Assembly: GCF_016899935.1 (NCBI RefSeq)
Contig: NZ_JACJJK010000001.1
Coordinates: 186,001 to 250,000 of the forward strand
Length of the DNA: 64,000 nucleotides
Reading direction: 5' to 3'
Source of the DNA: Olsenella uli
Lineage (GTDB): Bacteria; Actinomycetota; Coriobacteriia; Coriobacteriales; Atopobiaceae
The notes below the pieces were generated by a model, which did no database searches, had not been told where the DNA came from, and saw only the letters and a program-made list of their open reading frames with translations. The position numbers and the translations under genes were made by a program. Shown piece by piece: positions 42,867 through 52,445 of the stretch (positions are counted from its first letter, which is position 1; each line of letters starts with the position of its first letter).

Positions 42867-44360
42867 ATGACCGTCACGCCGCCGCCGGTGCACGTTCCGC
42901 GCCCGTACGCCCTCCCGCAGACCGCGCTCGCCGCGCGCGTGGAGGTGCCCACGGCCGACGGCGCCACGATCGTGGCCTGGACCTACGCGCCCGCCGGGGT
43001 CGTCGACGAGCCGGGCACGCCGTTTGGCCTCGGCCTGGCCGTGCCGCCGGTCCTCATGCTGCACGGCAACGGCGAGGAGCACGGTATCTTTGGCCCCGTG
43101 ATCGACGCCGTCTGCGCGAGCGGGCGCGCCGTCATCGCCGTTGACTCCCGCGCGCAGGGCCAGAGCACGCGCGGCACGGCCCCGCTCTCGTACGAGCTCA
43201 TGGCCGCCGACGCCCGCGAGGTCTGCTCGCGCCTCGGCGTGCCACAGGTCCACGTCCTCGGCTTCTCCGACGGCGGCATCCTGGGCCTCCTCCTCGCCCG
43301 CGACTGGGGCGAGCACGTGCTCTCCGTGACCGCGCTCGGCGCCAACCTCACGCCGGCGGGCCTCCCCAAGGAGGACACGGACTGGATGGCCTACGCCGCC
43401 GCCGAGAACCGCCGCTGGGCCGAGGAGGGCGAGGAGGGCGTCACGCTCGAGGACGGCACGCCGGTGCCCTCCCCCGCCGAGTCCGCCCGCATCGCGGAGC
43501 TCCTGCAGCTCATGGTCGAGCAGCCGCAGATCGAGGCGGCCTCGCTCGCGCGCATCTCCTGCCCCGTGACCGTCATGGTCGGCGAGTTCGACGAGATCCT
43601 GCCCGAGGAGACCGACCGCATCGTGGCCGCCATCCCAGGCGCGACCAAGGTCGTGGAGCCCGGCGTGGACCACAACCTCCCCAAGATGGCGCCGGCCGCC
43701 GTGGCGCGCGAGCTTCTCGCCGCGATTGGGCGCAACGACGTGCGCCACGAGGGGCGCGCCGACGTGCCGGCCGACGTCGCCGTGGTACGCCTGCCCGTCT
43801 CGGGCCTCTGGGCCGAGAAGCTCGACGAGCTGTACGTCAACGTCTGCGCCGCCGGCGGCACCTGCGGCTGGGTCCCCGAGGTCTGGCCGCCCGCCGGCAT
43901 GGCGCGCGGGCTCCTCGCGGCGGGCTCCTACTGGGGCGCCTTCGACGCCGCGGCCGTCCGTGACGGCGCGCCCCGCGAGGACGCCGTTCTTCTCGGCGCC
44001 GTGGCGATGGACGCGGACGCGGACATGGGTGACGGCACGGCCCCCGGCCACGGCTCCGGCACGGGCGGCCCCGACTGGGAGGACCTGCCCGCGTGCGCGG
44101 TGCGGGGGCTCCACCTGCTCGCCGTGAACCCGGCGGCGCGCGGCCGCCACGTCTCCGTCGCCCTGCTCGACGCCGCGGCGCACGAGGCGCGCGCCGAGGG
44201 CGCCCGCGCGGTCCGGCTCAACACCTCGGTCCAGAGCGTCGAGGCCAACGCGATGTACACGCGCTGCGGCTTCACGCGCCACCGCCCGATCTGGCTCCCC
44301 TACCCCGAGCTGCCGATGCCCGGCTGGACCAACCTCTGGGAGCTGCGCCTCGACGCCTAG
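42867..44360 (+). CDS. Alpha/beta-hydrolase fused to a GNAT-like acetyltransferase domain
   Basis: A 497-residue two-domain protein. The N-terminal alpha/beta hydrolase (about 20-287) has the oxyanion motif HGNG (66-69), nucleophile elbow GFSDGG (S134), acid D242 in GEFDE and H269 in GVDHNLP, a complete Ser-Asp-His triad. The C-terminal part (about 295-497) has the GNAT signature LHLLAVNPAARGRHVSVALLDAA and LNTSVQSVEANAMYTRCGF. Both domains thus look active. The substrates are unknown. The start is at ATG 42867, preceded by GCGAAGGGA. The frame upstream is the metG shadow. Confidence 0.85.
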   Translation: MTVTPPPVHVPRPYALPQTALAARVEVPTADGATIVAWTYAPAGVVDEPGTPFGLGLAVPPVLMLHGNGEEHGIFGPVIDAVCASGRAVIAVDSRAQGQSTRGTAPLSYELMAADAREVCSRLGVPQVHVLGFSDGGILGLLLARDWGEHVLSVTALGANLTPAGLPKEDTDWMAYAAAENRRWAEEGEEGVTLEDGTPVPSPAESARIAELLQLMVEQPQIEAASLARISCPVTVMVGEFDEILPEETDRIVAAIPGATKVVEPGVDHNLPKMAPAAVARELLAAIGRNDVRHEGRADVPADVAVVRLPVSGLWAEKLDELYVNVCAAGGTCGWVPEVWPPAGMARGLLAAGSYWGAFDAAAVRDGAPREDAVLLGAVAMDADADMGDGTAPGHGSGTGGPDWEDLPACAVRGLHLLAVNPAARGRHVSVALLDAAAHEARAEGARAVRLNTSVQSVEANAMYTRCGFTRHRPIWLPYPELPMPGWTNLWELRLDA

Positions 44361-44368
44361 GCGCAAAG

Positions 44369-44397
44369 GGCGCCGGCCCCGCAGGGAGGCCGGCGCC
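44369..44397. terminator. Hairpin between convergent genes
   Basis: GGCGCCGGCC (44369-44378) pairs with GGCCGGCGCC (44388-44397) around a 9-nt loop. Both flanking genes end here. There is no T-run on either side, so the terminator role is probable but not certain. Confidence 0.6.
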
Positions 44398-44420
44398 GGA
44401 AACGGGCGCACGCGGAGTCG

Positions 44421-45440
44421 CTACGCGTGCGGGACCTCGACCGTGACGTCGCCCACCGTCACGCTCACGATGTCCTCGACGTTCACGATCCGGTCGAACG
44501 TGTCGCCCTTCGTGACGTGGCCCTCGTCGCCGTAGCCGCCGGACAGCGTGGCGTCAAAGCTCGTCCCGTCCGCAAAGTTCACGACGACGGGCAGGTTGAA
44601 CTGCGGGGAGTCAAAGTCGGAGTCCGGCGTGCCCTCCAGGTCGTAGGAGATCACGACGCCGAGCGGCGAGACGGAGAGCTCCGTCACCGTGACCGTGGCG
44701 CCCTCGTAGTCGACCGTCTGGCCGGAGGGCAGCTCGATCGCGGAGCTCTCGTAGTCGAGCGGCACGTCCAGCTCCCACGTGCCCGTCGCGAGCGGCTCGC
44801 CCGTGGGCTTGAGCGTCTCGGGGTCGAGCACCCAGAGGTCGACGAACTTCACGTGCGCGCTCGTCCCCGAAAGTCCGCCCGCGGTCTGCGCCCAGCACTG
44901 CTGGACGTACTGCACGCTCGGGTCGTCCGGGTCGGCGTCGTAGAAGTACGCGCCCACGCCGCCGCCGATCGCCCCCTCGTTCTCCGGGATCGCTATGTTG
45001 GAGAAGTCGAGAAGGACCGTCCCCTCGCCGCGCGGCACGTCCGCAAAGAGCGTCGGGTCGTCGGGCGTCAGGCTGTAGACGATCACGTAGTGCGTGTCGT
45101 CGCCGAGCACGGCGTCGGCCGTGACGGTCACGCCTCCCGCCGTCGCGCTCGCGCCCGCCGGCTGCGCGGCGCGCCCGATGGTCTCGGTCTGCGCCGACCC
45201 CGCGCCGAACACGTCGGTGATGAGCTCGCCCGCAGCGGACAGCGCACCGGTGGCGTAGGCCGTCGCCACGCCGACGCCGAGCGCCAGGACCACCCCCGCC
45301 GCCACCGCCGCGCGCGGCGCCCAGCGCGCCCGGCGCGGCGCGGAGGCGCCGAGCATCCCCCTGACCAGCTCGTCCTTCTCGCCCGGCGAGAAAGACAGGT
45401 CGTCGAGCTCCGTGCGGTACTCGTCAAACGTCTCCCTCAT
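44421..45440 (-). CDS. Anti-sigma factor-like membrane protein (DUF4179 type)
   Basis: A 339-residue single-pass protein. A short cytoplasmic N-terminus (about 1-40, with LSFSPGEKDELVRGML), one membrane segment (about 45-66) and a large extracellular domain with a beta-rich DUF4179-like start (AQPAGASATAGGVTVTADAVLGDDTHYVIVYSL) are visible. It overlaps the end of the sigma gene, as usual for sigma/anti-sigma pairs. The start is ATG 45440; an ATG three codons upstream touches the GAAGGGGG sequence itself. Presumably it holds the sigma factor inactive until an envelope signal. Confidence 0.82.
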   Translation of the reverse strand: MRETFDEYRTELDDLSFSPGEKDELVRGMLGASAPRRARWAPRAAVAAGVVLALGVGVATAYATGALSAAGELITDVFGAGSAQTETIGRAAQPAGASATAGGVTVTADAVLGDDTHYVIVYSLTPDDPTLFADVPRGEGTVLLDFSNIAIPENEGAIGGGVGAYFYDADPDDPSVQYVQQCWAQTAGGLSGTSAHVKFVDLWVLDPETLKPTGEPLATGTWELDVPLDYESSAIELPSGQTVDYEGATVTVTELSVSPLGVVISYDLEGTPDSDFDSPQFNLPVVVNFADGTSFDATLSGGYGDEGHVTKGDTFDRIVNVEDIVSVTVGDVTVEVPHA

Positions 45441-45930
45441 CGCAACCATCCCCCTTCAAGAGCTCCCTCAGCTTCGCGCGGCCGCGGCTCAGGCGCGCGG
45501 CGGCCGCGTCCTCGCCGCAGCCGCACGTCCGAGCGATGTCCTGGATCGAGTAGTTCTCGTAGTAGCGGAGGAAGATGGCCTCGCGGTAGACGAGCGGCAG
45601 GCGCATCACCGCGCGCAGGACGCGCGCCGTGGCCGCAAGCTCGTCGGCCGGCTCGCCCGCCGCAGGCTCCGGCACCTCGTCGAGCCCGAGCGTGGGGCGG
45701 GAGGACCGCCGGCGCAGCAGGTCGCGGCAGAGGTTGGCGGTCACGCGGACCACCCAGGCCCGCTCGTGCTCGGCGCTCTCGAAGGGCTCGTCGCGACGCA
45801 CCAGCCGCAGCAGCACCTCCTGGCAGACGTCCTCGGCGTCCGCGCGCGAGCCCAGATAGGTGTAGGCCACACGCAGGATCAGGTCGGCGTAGGTCCCGAC
45901 CAGGCGCTCCGCCCGCCGTCGCTCGCGCAT
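45424..45930 (-). CDS. ECF-type RNA polymerase sigma factor
   Basis: A 168-residue group IV sigma factor. Region 2 contains YADLILRVAYTYLGSRADAEDVCQEV. Region 4 contains LPLVYREAIFLRYYENYSIQDIARTCGCGEDAAAARLSRGRAKLR, with its HTH. The two regions are joined by an acidic linker. It is followed by an overlapping DUF4179-like anti-sigma gene. Its own promoter region carries TGTCAGGTTTT, a plausible ECF -35 element, so it may activate itself. Confidence 0.92.
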   Translation of the reverse strand: MRERRRAERLVGTYADLILRVAYTYLGSRADAEDVCQEVLLRLVRRDEPFESAEHERAWVVRVTANLCRDLLRRRSSRPTLGLDEVPEPAAGEPADELAATARVLRAVMRLPLVYREAIFLRYYENYSIQDIARTCGCGEDAAAARLSRGRAKLRELLKGDGCDEGDV

Positions 45931-45962
45931 CGCACACCTCCCGTCCTTCTCCCTCTACCTAC

Positions 45963-45990
45963 GATACGCACGGGGAGGCAAAACCTGACA
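45963..45990 (-). promoter_or_regulatory. Possible ECF promoter of the sigma/anti-sigma operon
   Basis: On the minus strand TGTCAGGTTTT (45980-45990) is followed after about 15 bp by CGTATC (45963-45968), 33 nt before the sigma ATG. The spacing fits ECF promoters. The assignment to this sigma factor is inference. Confidence 0.45.
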
Positions 45991-46011
45991 GCGGGAGACG
46001 CCGCGTCGGCG

Positions 46012-46090
46012 AATTAACGTACAGAATCAAGCACAGCTTTCTATATCCGCAGTTGGAAATAACGTACTTGTACGATTTAGTACGTTATTC
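46012..46090 (+). repeat. 79-bp intergenic repeat, copy 3
   Basis: Same length and layout as copies at 6632 and 21745. The left end TTAACGTACAGAAT (46014) and right end ATTTAGTACGTTATTC (46090) are inverted. The internal AAATAACGTAC is kept. It lies between the histidine kinase stop and the sigma promoter. Confidence 0.9.
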
Positions 46091-46134
46091 GGCGGGAGCA
46101 CGGCGGAACGACGGGCGAGAAGAACGCCCTCCCG

Positions 46135-47532
46135 CTACGCGCGCGGGAACGTCACGGTGATCGTGGTGCCCTTGTCGACCTCACTCTCCAGGGTGAGCGT
46201 GGCGCCGTGGTAGGCGGCCGCGTGCTTGACGATCGCGAGGCCCAGGCCCGTGCCGCCCATGTCGCGGCTGCGCCCCTTGTCCACGCGGTAGAAGCGCTCG
46301 AAGACCTTGTCCTGCGACGCCTCGGGGATGCCGATGCCGGTGTCGGACACGCGCAGCCGCGCGCCGCCTCCCTCGCCCGGCAGCACCCAGACGAAGACCT
46401 TGCCGCCCGGCCGGTTGTAGCGGATCGCGTTGTCGCAGAGGTTGCTCACGAGCTCGTCGAGCAGGCGCGGATTGCCCCGCACAATCATGGACACGCCCTC
46501 GACGGAGAGGTCCACCTGCGCCCGCTCGGCCTTGGGGGCCAGGCGGTCGGCCACGTCGCGCGCGACGGCGAGCAGGTTCACGCTCTCGGACGGGCCGAAG
46601 AGCTCGCGCGCGCCCTCGCCCGCGCGCTCGGCCTCGTCGAGCTTGGAGAGGGTCAGGATGTCGCTCACCAGGCTCGAGAGCCGGCGCGCGTCGTCGTAGA
46701 TGCGCCCCGCGAAGCCCGGCACGTCCTCAGGTCGGGCGATGCCGTCGCGGATGAGCTCGGCGGCGCCGGAGATGGAGGCAATCGGCGTCTTGAGCTCGTG
46801 CGTCACGTTGGCGGTGAACTCCCGGCGCAGGTCGGCGGCGTCCTGGATCTGGCTCATGCGGTGCACGAGCGCCTCGTGCTGCTCGTTCAGCCGGTTCACG
46901 AGCGGGTCGAGCTCCACGTAGGGGGCCACCCCGTCGCCCGACGACGGGTCAATCTCCAGGATAGGCCGGACAAAGCGGCGCGAGAGCCAGCGCGAGACGA
47001 GCCAGCTCACCCCCACCAAAAGCGCCGCCAGCGCGACGAGAAGGACGAGGTCCTGGAAAAGGAACGCCACCACGCCGGCCCGGTCCACCGACAGGCGCAC
47101 CACCTGGCCGGAGTCGAGCCGCTCCGCCTCGTAGAGGCTCATGTAGCCCGCAGTGTCGCTCGCGCGCTCCGACGAGCCCGTGCCGTCAGCGAGCGCGGCG
47201 AGCACCTCAGGACGGTCGGCGTGGCTCTCCAGCTCGGAGGCGTCCGCCAGGCTGTCGAAGGTCACCGTGCCGTCGGGGTCGATCAGCGTCGCGCGGACGT
47301 CGCCGAGGTCGAGCGCGGCGAGCGCGGCGGCGTCGTCGTCCGCGCCGTCGAGCAACGAGGCCAGCATACGGCACTCGCCGGCGAGCTGCTCGTGCTCGTC
47401 GGCGAGAAAGGCGCTCTGATAGATGAGGGAGGCGGCCACCGTCACGACGATGGCGACGCACGCGCAGGCCGCGACGAACGCCATGAACATGCGGTGCGAG
47501 AGTGACCCCTTGGCCCCGGGCTGTCTGACCAC
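46135..47532 (-). CDS. phoR: Sensor histidine kinase (PhoR type)
   Basis: A 465-residue membrane kinase, likely the phosphate sensor. Two membrane segments (about 15-40 and 160-182) flank an extracytoplasmic loop. The H-box is FTANVTHELKTPIASISG, the N-box NLCDNAIRYNRPGG, G1 DTGIGIPE and G2 GGTGLGLAIVKHAAAYH. It starts with GTG 47532, preceded by GGGGGACGGC, and lies 9 nt after the response regulator. Position downstream of pst-phoU argues for the PhoR role; the signal loop alone would not prove it. Confidence 0.87.
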   Translation of the reverse strand: MVRQPGAKGSLSHRMFMAFVAACACVAIVVTVAASLIYQSAFLADEHEQLAGECRMLASLLDGADDDAAALAALDLGDVRATLIDPDGTVTFDSLADASELESHADRPEVLAALADGTGSSERASDTAGYMSLYEAERLDSGQVVRLSVDRAGVVAFLFQDLVLLVALAALLVGVSWLVSRWLSRRFVRPILEIDPSSGDGVAPYVELDPLVNRLNEQHEALVHRMSQIQDAADLRREFTANVTHELKTPIASISGAAELIRDGIARPEDVPGFAGRIYDDARRLSSLVSDILTLSKLDEAERAGEGARELFGPSESVNLLAVARDVADRLAPKAERAQVDLSVEGVSMIVRGNPRLLDELVSNLCDNAIRYNRPGGKVFVWVLPGEGGGARLRVSDTGIGIPEASQDKVFERFYRVDKGRSRDMGGTGLGLAIVKHAAAYHGATLTLESEVDKGTTITVTFPRA

Positions 47533-47541
47533 GCCGTCCCC

Positions 47542-48222
47542 CTACCCCCGGATGCGATACCCCACGCCGCGCACGGTCTCGATCAGGTCGGACGATGCGC
47601 CGAGCTTGGCGCGGATCTGCTGGACGTGCACGTCCACGGTGCGCGAACCGCCGTCGAAGTCCCAGCCCCACACGCGCTGGAGCAGCGTCTCCCGTGAGAA
47701 GACCACGCCCGGGGAGCGCATGAGGAATTCCATCAGGTCGAACTCGCGCATCGTGAGCTGGACCTCGCGACCCCCCACGCTGACCTCGCGACGCTCGGGC
47801 CAGAGCGTGACGTCGCCACAGGTGAGCGACGTGGGCTGCTCGGTCGTCGCGGCGCCGCGCCCGGCGCGGCGCAGAAGCGCGCGCGTGCGGCTCACGACCT
47901 CCATCATGCCGAAGGGCTTGGAGAGGTAGTCGTCCGCGCCGCCGTCGAGCGCGCGCACGGTGTCGAGCTCGGTGTCCTTCGCGGTGAGCATCATGACGGG
48001 CACGTTCTTGAGACCGGGGGTGCGGCGCAGACGGGCCAGGATCTCCAGCCCGTCCGCGTCGGGGAGCATGATGTCGAGAAGGACGGCGTCGGGGGTGCGC
48101 TCCGCGCAGGCGCGACGGAACTCGGCGTCGTCGGCACAGCCCCGGGCCTCGATGCCGCCCTGGCCGAGCGCGTAAACCGTGAGCTCCCGGATGTTCTTGT
48201 CGTCCTCGACGTAGTAGACCAA
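47542..48222 (-). CDS. phoB: PhoB-type response regulator
   Basis: An OmpR/PhoB-class regulator of 226 residues. The receiver has the phospho-acceptor D50 (LLDIMLPDADG), acidic pair EDD near 6-8, T80/K102-type switch residues (MLTAKD, SKPFGMMEV). The winged-helix domain spans about 130-226 (LTMREFDLMEFLMRSPGVVFSRETLLQRVW, ending TVRGVGYRIRG). The start is TTG 48222, with GAGGGAAGCG upstream. It probably acts on the CTTACA repeats before pstS. Confidence 0.9.
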   Translation of the reverse strand: MVYYVEDDKNIRELTVYALGQGGIEARGCADDAEFRRACAERTPDAVLLDIMLPDADGLEILARLRRTPGLKNVPVMMLTAKDTELDTVRALDGGADDYLSKPFGMMEVVSRTRALLRRAGRGAATTEQPTSLTCGDVTLWPERREVSVGGREVQLTMREFDLMEFLMRSPGVVFSRETLLQRVWGWDFDGGSRTVDVHVQQIRAKLGASSDLIETVRGVGYRIRG

Positions 48223-48264
48223 CGCTTCCCTCTCCCGTCTCGTTGTCGTCTCTCCCAGCCTATC

Positions 48265-48954
48265 CTAGCGCTCGGCGCGCTGCTGGCTCGCCTTCTCGGC
48301 CACCACGTGCTCGCCGGTGACGCGGAAGATCGCCCACGCACCCACGCGCTTGGCGAGGTCGCCGATGCGCTCGAAGTACTTGGCCACCATCAGCAGCTCG
48401 GGGAGGTACTGAGCGGAGGACTTGCCGTCGCGGATGAGCCCCACGAGCTTCTTCTCGACCTCATCATAGAGCTCGTTGACGCGGTTGTCCTCCTCGACGA
48501 CCTTCTGGGCGCCCTCGACGTCGGCGGCGGCGAAGGCGGCGCCGGCCTGCTCGACCATCGAGGCGGCGCACTCGGACATCTCGGTGAACTCGGCGGAGAG
48601 CTTCTTGGAGGCCTTGTCCGGGATCTCCTCCACGAGGAAGGCGATGTCGCGCGTCATGCCGTCGATGTGCGTGAGGTCGGAGACGATGCGGAAGGCGCCG
48701 GAGACGAAGCGCAGGTCCTCGCCGATGAGCGGCTGCTGGAGCAGCATCACGTCGAGGCAGTTCTCCTCGATCGCGTTGCGCAGGCGGTCCTCGTTCTTGC
48801 GGCCGGACATGACGCCCTCGGCGGCGCCCTTGTCACCGGTGGCGGCGAGCCCGGAGGCGCGCACGTCGGCGGCGCACTTCTCGGTGAGGCGCCTCAGGTA
48901 CTCCTCGATGTCGTCGAGCTGCTTGGTGAACTTGGAGCGGGTTGCTGCGGACAT
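48265..48954 (-). CDS. phoU: Phosphate transport regulator PhoU
   Basis: A 229-residue two-bundle helical protein that links Pst transport state to PhoR and the PhoB response. FERIGDLAKRVGAWA matches the second metal-binding E(A)xRxxD motif; the first repeat is more divergent (HIDGMTRDIAFL). The ATG overlaps the upstream pstB stop (TAATG). It lies 42 nt before the response regulator. Confidence 0.93.
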   Translation of the reverse strand: MSAATRSKFTKQLDDIEEYLRRLTEKCAADVRASGLAATGDKGAAEGVMSGRKNEDRLRNAIEENCLDVMLLQQPLIGEDLRFVSGAFRIVSDLTHIDGMTRDIAFLVEEIPDKASKKLSAEFTEMSECAASMVEQAGAAFAAADVEGAQKVVEEDNRVNELYDEVEKKLVGLIRDGKSSAQYLPELLMVAKYFERIGDLAKRVGAWAIFRVTGEHVVAEKASQQRAER

Positions 48955-49748
48955 TAGCTGAACCTCCCTGATAGGTATTCCTGGGTGCGCTTCTCGCGCG
49001 GGTTGGCGAAGAACTCGCGGGTGGGCGCCTCCTCGACGAGCTCGCCGAGGTAGAAGAAGACGGTCTTGTCGGCCACGCGGGCGGCCTGCTGCATGTTGTG
49101 GGTCACGACGACCACGGTGTGGTCCTCCGAGAGCTCGCTCATGAGCTCCTCCACCATGCTCGTGGAGATGGGGTCGAGCGCGGAGGTGGGCTCGTCCATG
49201 AGCAGGATCTCCGGGTCGGTGGCGAGGGCGCGGGCGATGCAGAGGCGCTGCTGCTGGCCACCGGAGAGGCCCAGGCCGCTCTTGTCGAGGCTGTCCTTGA
49301 CCTCGTCCCAGAGCGCCGCGCGCGTGAGGCAGCGCTCGAGAATCTCGTCGGCCTCGCCCTTGGAGAGGCGGCCCATGCGACGGGGCCCGTAGAGGACGTT
49401 CTCGCGGATGCTCATCGGGAACGGGTTGGGGTGCTGGAAGACCATGCCCACGTAGACGCGCAGAGCGTTGGCGTCCATCTGGAAGATGTCGCGCCCGTCG
49501 AACTCGATCGTGCCCTCGGTGCGCACGGACTCCACGAAGTCGCACATCCGGTTGAACGTGCGCAGCAGCGTGGACTTGCCGCAGCCGGACGGGCCGATGA
49601 AGGCCGTGGCGCGGTTGCGCGGAATCTCCAGGTTGATCTTCTTGAGCGCCTGGAAGTCCCCGTACCACAGGTCGAAGTCGCGCACGCTGATCGCGGTCTC
49701 GGCGCTGTCCAGGGAGCGATAGACGCCCTCGTTAAGCTGTGTGTCCAT
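48954..49748 (-). CDS. pstB: Phosphate ABC transporter ATPase PstB (second copy)
   Basis: A 264-residue ATPase of the Pst phosphate importer. It has Walker [23 protein letters not shown], signature [17 protein letters not shown], Walker [17 protein letters not shown] and H-loop [14 protein letters not shown]. The C-terminus ends in [11 protein letters not shown], the PstB ending. It follows the other pstB by 8 nt. Two adjacent PstB paralogs occur in several Gram-positives. Confidence 0.94.
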   Translation of the reverse strand: MDTQLNEGVYRSLDSAETAISVRDFDLWYGDFQALKKINLEIPRNRATAFIGPSGCGKSTLLRTFNRMCDFVESVRTEGTIEFDGRDIFQMDANALRVYVGMVFQHPNPFPMSIRENVLYGPRRMGRLSKGEADEILERCLTRAALWDEVKDSLDKSGLGLSGGQQQRLCIARALATDPEILLMDEPTSALDPISTSMVEELMSELSEDHTVVVVTHNMQQAARVADKTVFFYLGELVEEAPTREFFANPREKRTQEYLSGRFS

Positions 49749-49756
49749 GTTCCTCC

Positions 49757-50559
<803 letters not shown>

Positions 50560-50563
<4 letters not shown>

Positions 50564-51471
50564 TCGGCGGTCAGCCTCCTCGAGAGGAACTTGCCGAGCA
50601 GGCGGGCAAGGATGTTGAACAGAAGCACGCAGACGAGCAGGATCGTGGCCGTGCCCCAGACGATCTCCGTGGAGCCGTCCGTGGGCTCGGAGGTGAGGCG
50701 CCAGATGTAGACGGCGAGCGAGCAGGCCGGACGGAAGATGTTGAAGGGGTTCGTGGGGCTCAGGAAGTTCACGGAGCCGAAGTTCAGGCGCGCGGGCGCG
50801 GAGCCGGCGGTGAAGATCAGCGCCGCCGCCTCGCCGAAGACGCGGCCCGCCGAGAGCACGATGCCGGTGACGATCGCGGGCATGGCGGCCGGCAGCAGCA
50901 CGTTGACCGTGGTCTCCCAGCGCGTAAGGCCCATCGCGAGCGCTGCGTCACGCTGGCTGCGTGGCACGTCCTCGAGCGCCTGCTGGATCGTGCGGACGAG
51001 GATGGGGATGTTGAACATCGTGAGGGCGCAGGCGCCGGCGATGATCGAGATGCCCCAGCCGAGCGTCACCACGAAGAACAGCGAGCCGAACATGCCGACG
51101 ACGATCGAGGGCAGACTCGAGAGCGTCTCGATGGCGGTCTTGGCGGCGGAGGTCACCCAGTTGTCCGGCGCGTACTCCACAAGGAAGATCGCCGCGCCGA
51201 GCGAGATGGGCACCGAGATGACGAGCGTCACGAGCAGCAGGTAGAAGGAGTCCCACAGCTGGTAGAGGATGCCCGGCATGACCTTGCTGTTGTAGGGGTT
51301 GGTGAGGAACCCGGGCGTGAGCGCGCGGCCGGCGCCGCGTCCGACGATGTAGGCGATGATCGCGACGACGAGCAGGATGACCAGGCCCACGATCACGGTG
51401 AGGATGCCCGTCGCGATCTTGTCCTGACGGTCGATGCGCGCGACGTGGGCGTCCAGGGAGCGATTAGCCAT
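50560..51471 (-). CDS. pstA: Phosphate ABC transporter permease PstA
   Basis: A 303-residue membrane permease with six hydrophobic segments. The EAA loop reads [25 protein letters not shown] and is followed by [19 protein letters not shown], typical of PstA. The start lies inside the last codons of pstC (8-nt overlap) and carries its own GAAGGGGGCGAAGG site. Confidence 0.95.
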
Positions 51472-52363
51472 TCGCCTTCGCCCCCTTCCGTCCGATGAGG
51501 TGGATGATCATGATGAAAATGAGGGACATGACGAGAAGGAGCAGGCCGAGCGTCCACAGGGCGTGGTAGTACTCGGAGCCCGAGACCGCATTGGAGAGGC
51601 CGGCCGTGAGCGCAGCCGTGAGCGTGGAGGCCGGGTCAAGAAGTCCGGTGGGCATGGAGCGCTCGACGCCGCCGATGACCATCTGGACGGCGAGCGTCTC
51701 GCCGAAGGCGCGCGTCATGCCGAGGATGACCGCAGTCATCAGCGACGGCGTGGCGCTCTTGAGCACCACGTGCCAGGTGGTCTGCCAGCGCGTGCAGCCG
51801 AGGGCGTAGGAACCCTCGCGGTACTGGTTGGGCACCGCACGCAGGGCGTCCATCGAGAGCGTGGTGATCGTCGGCAGAATCATGATGGCGAGCACGATCG
51901 AGCCGGAGAGGATGCCCGCGCCGGTGGCCGCAGCGTCGCCGAAGATGGCCTTGATGAGGGAGTTGATCACATAGAGGCCGAGGACGCCGTAGACGACCGA
52001 CGGGATGCCCACGAGCAGCTCGATCACCGGCTGGAAGACGCGACGACCAAAGCCGGGCGCGACCTCCACGACGAAGATGGCCGAGCCGATCGCGATGGGC
52101 AGGGCGAAGACGGTCGAGAGCAGGGTGACCGCGAAGGATCCCACGATCATGGGCAGCGCGCCGTAGCGCTCCTGCTCGGGAATCCAGTTCTGGCCGGTGA
52201 AGAAGGCGATCGGGTCCATGCCGTCGACGAAGAACGTGGAGAGGCCCTGCTGGGCCACCATGAAGATCAGCGTGACGACGACGAGGGCGACAAGGGCGAC
52301 GCAGAAGCCCGTGATGCCCAGGCCTATGTTCTCGAGCCTCCGCTTGGGCATGAGATGTGCCAT
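51464..52363 (-). CDS. pstC: Phosphate ABC transporter permease PstC
   Basis: A 299-residue permease with six hydrophobic segments. It contains FFTGQNWIPEQERYGALPMIVGS, a PstC hallmark, and EAA loop EGSYALGCTRWQTTWHVVLKSATPSLM followed by GMTRAFGETLAVQMVIGG. The start at ATG 52363 is the furthest upstream; an internal ATG (MPKRRLENIG) is possible. It follows pstS after a strong hairpin. Confidence 0.94.
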   Translation of the reverse strand: MAHLMPKRRLENIGLGITGFCVALVALVVVTLIFMVAQQGLSTFFVDGMDPIAFFTGQNWIPEQERYGALPMIVGSFAVTLLSTVFALPIAIGSAIFVVEVAPGFGRRVFQPVIELLVGIPSVVYGVLGLYVINSLIKAIFGDAAATGAGILSGSIVLAIMILPTITTLSMDALRAVPNQYREGSYALGCTRWQTTWHVVLKSATPSLMTAVILGMTRAFGETLAVQMVIGGVERSMPTGLLDPASTLTAALTAGLSNAVSGSEYYHALWTLGLLLLVMSLIFIMIIHLIGRKGAKANG

Positions 52364-52390
52364 GTGGGAGAGCCTTTCTCGTCAGGGGGC

Positions 52391-52421
52391 GGCGGCGCCC
52401 CCGCGCATGGGGGGCGCCGCC
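52391..52421 (-). terminator. Intra-operon hairpin between pstS and pstC
   Basis: GGCGGCGCCCCC and GGGGGCGCCGCC form a perfect 12-bp stem with a 7-nt loop. The same stem and loop length occurs after the sugar-binding-protein gene at 20126. Both probably stabilise or cap the mRNA of the abundant binding protein. Confidence 0.7.
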
Positions 52422-52445
52422 GACAGGGGAACTGAGGTCTTTCGC

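Noticed and set aside
40418-42967. Long minus-strand frame over metG and array 1
   Set aside because: It is the shadow of metG; its end in the repeat array translates to periodic Arg/Pro/Asn/Gly text produced by the 31-bp repeats, not a protein.
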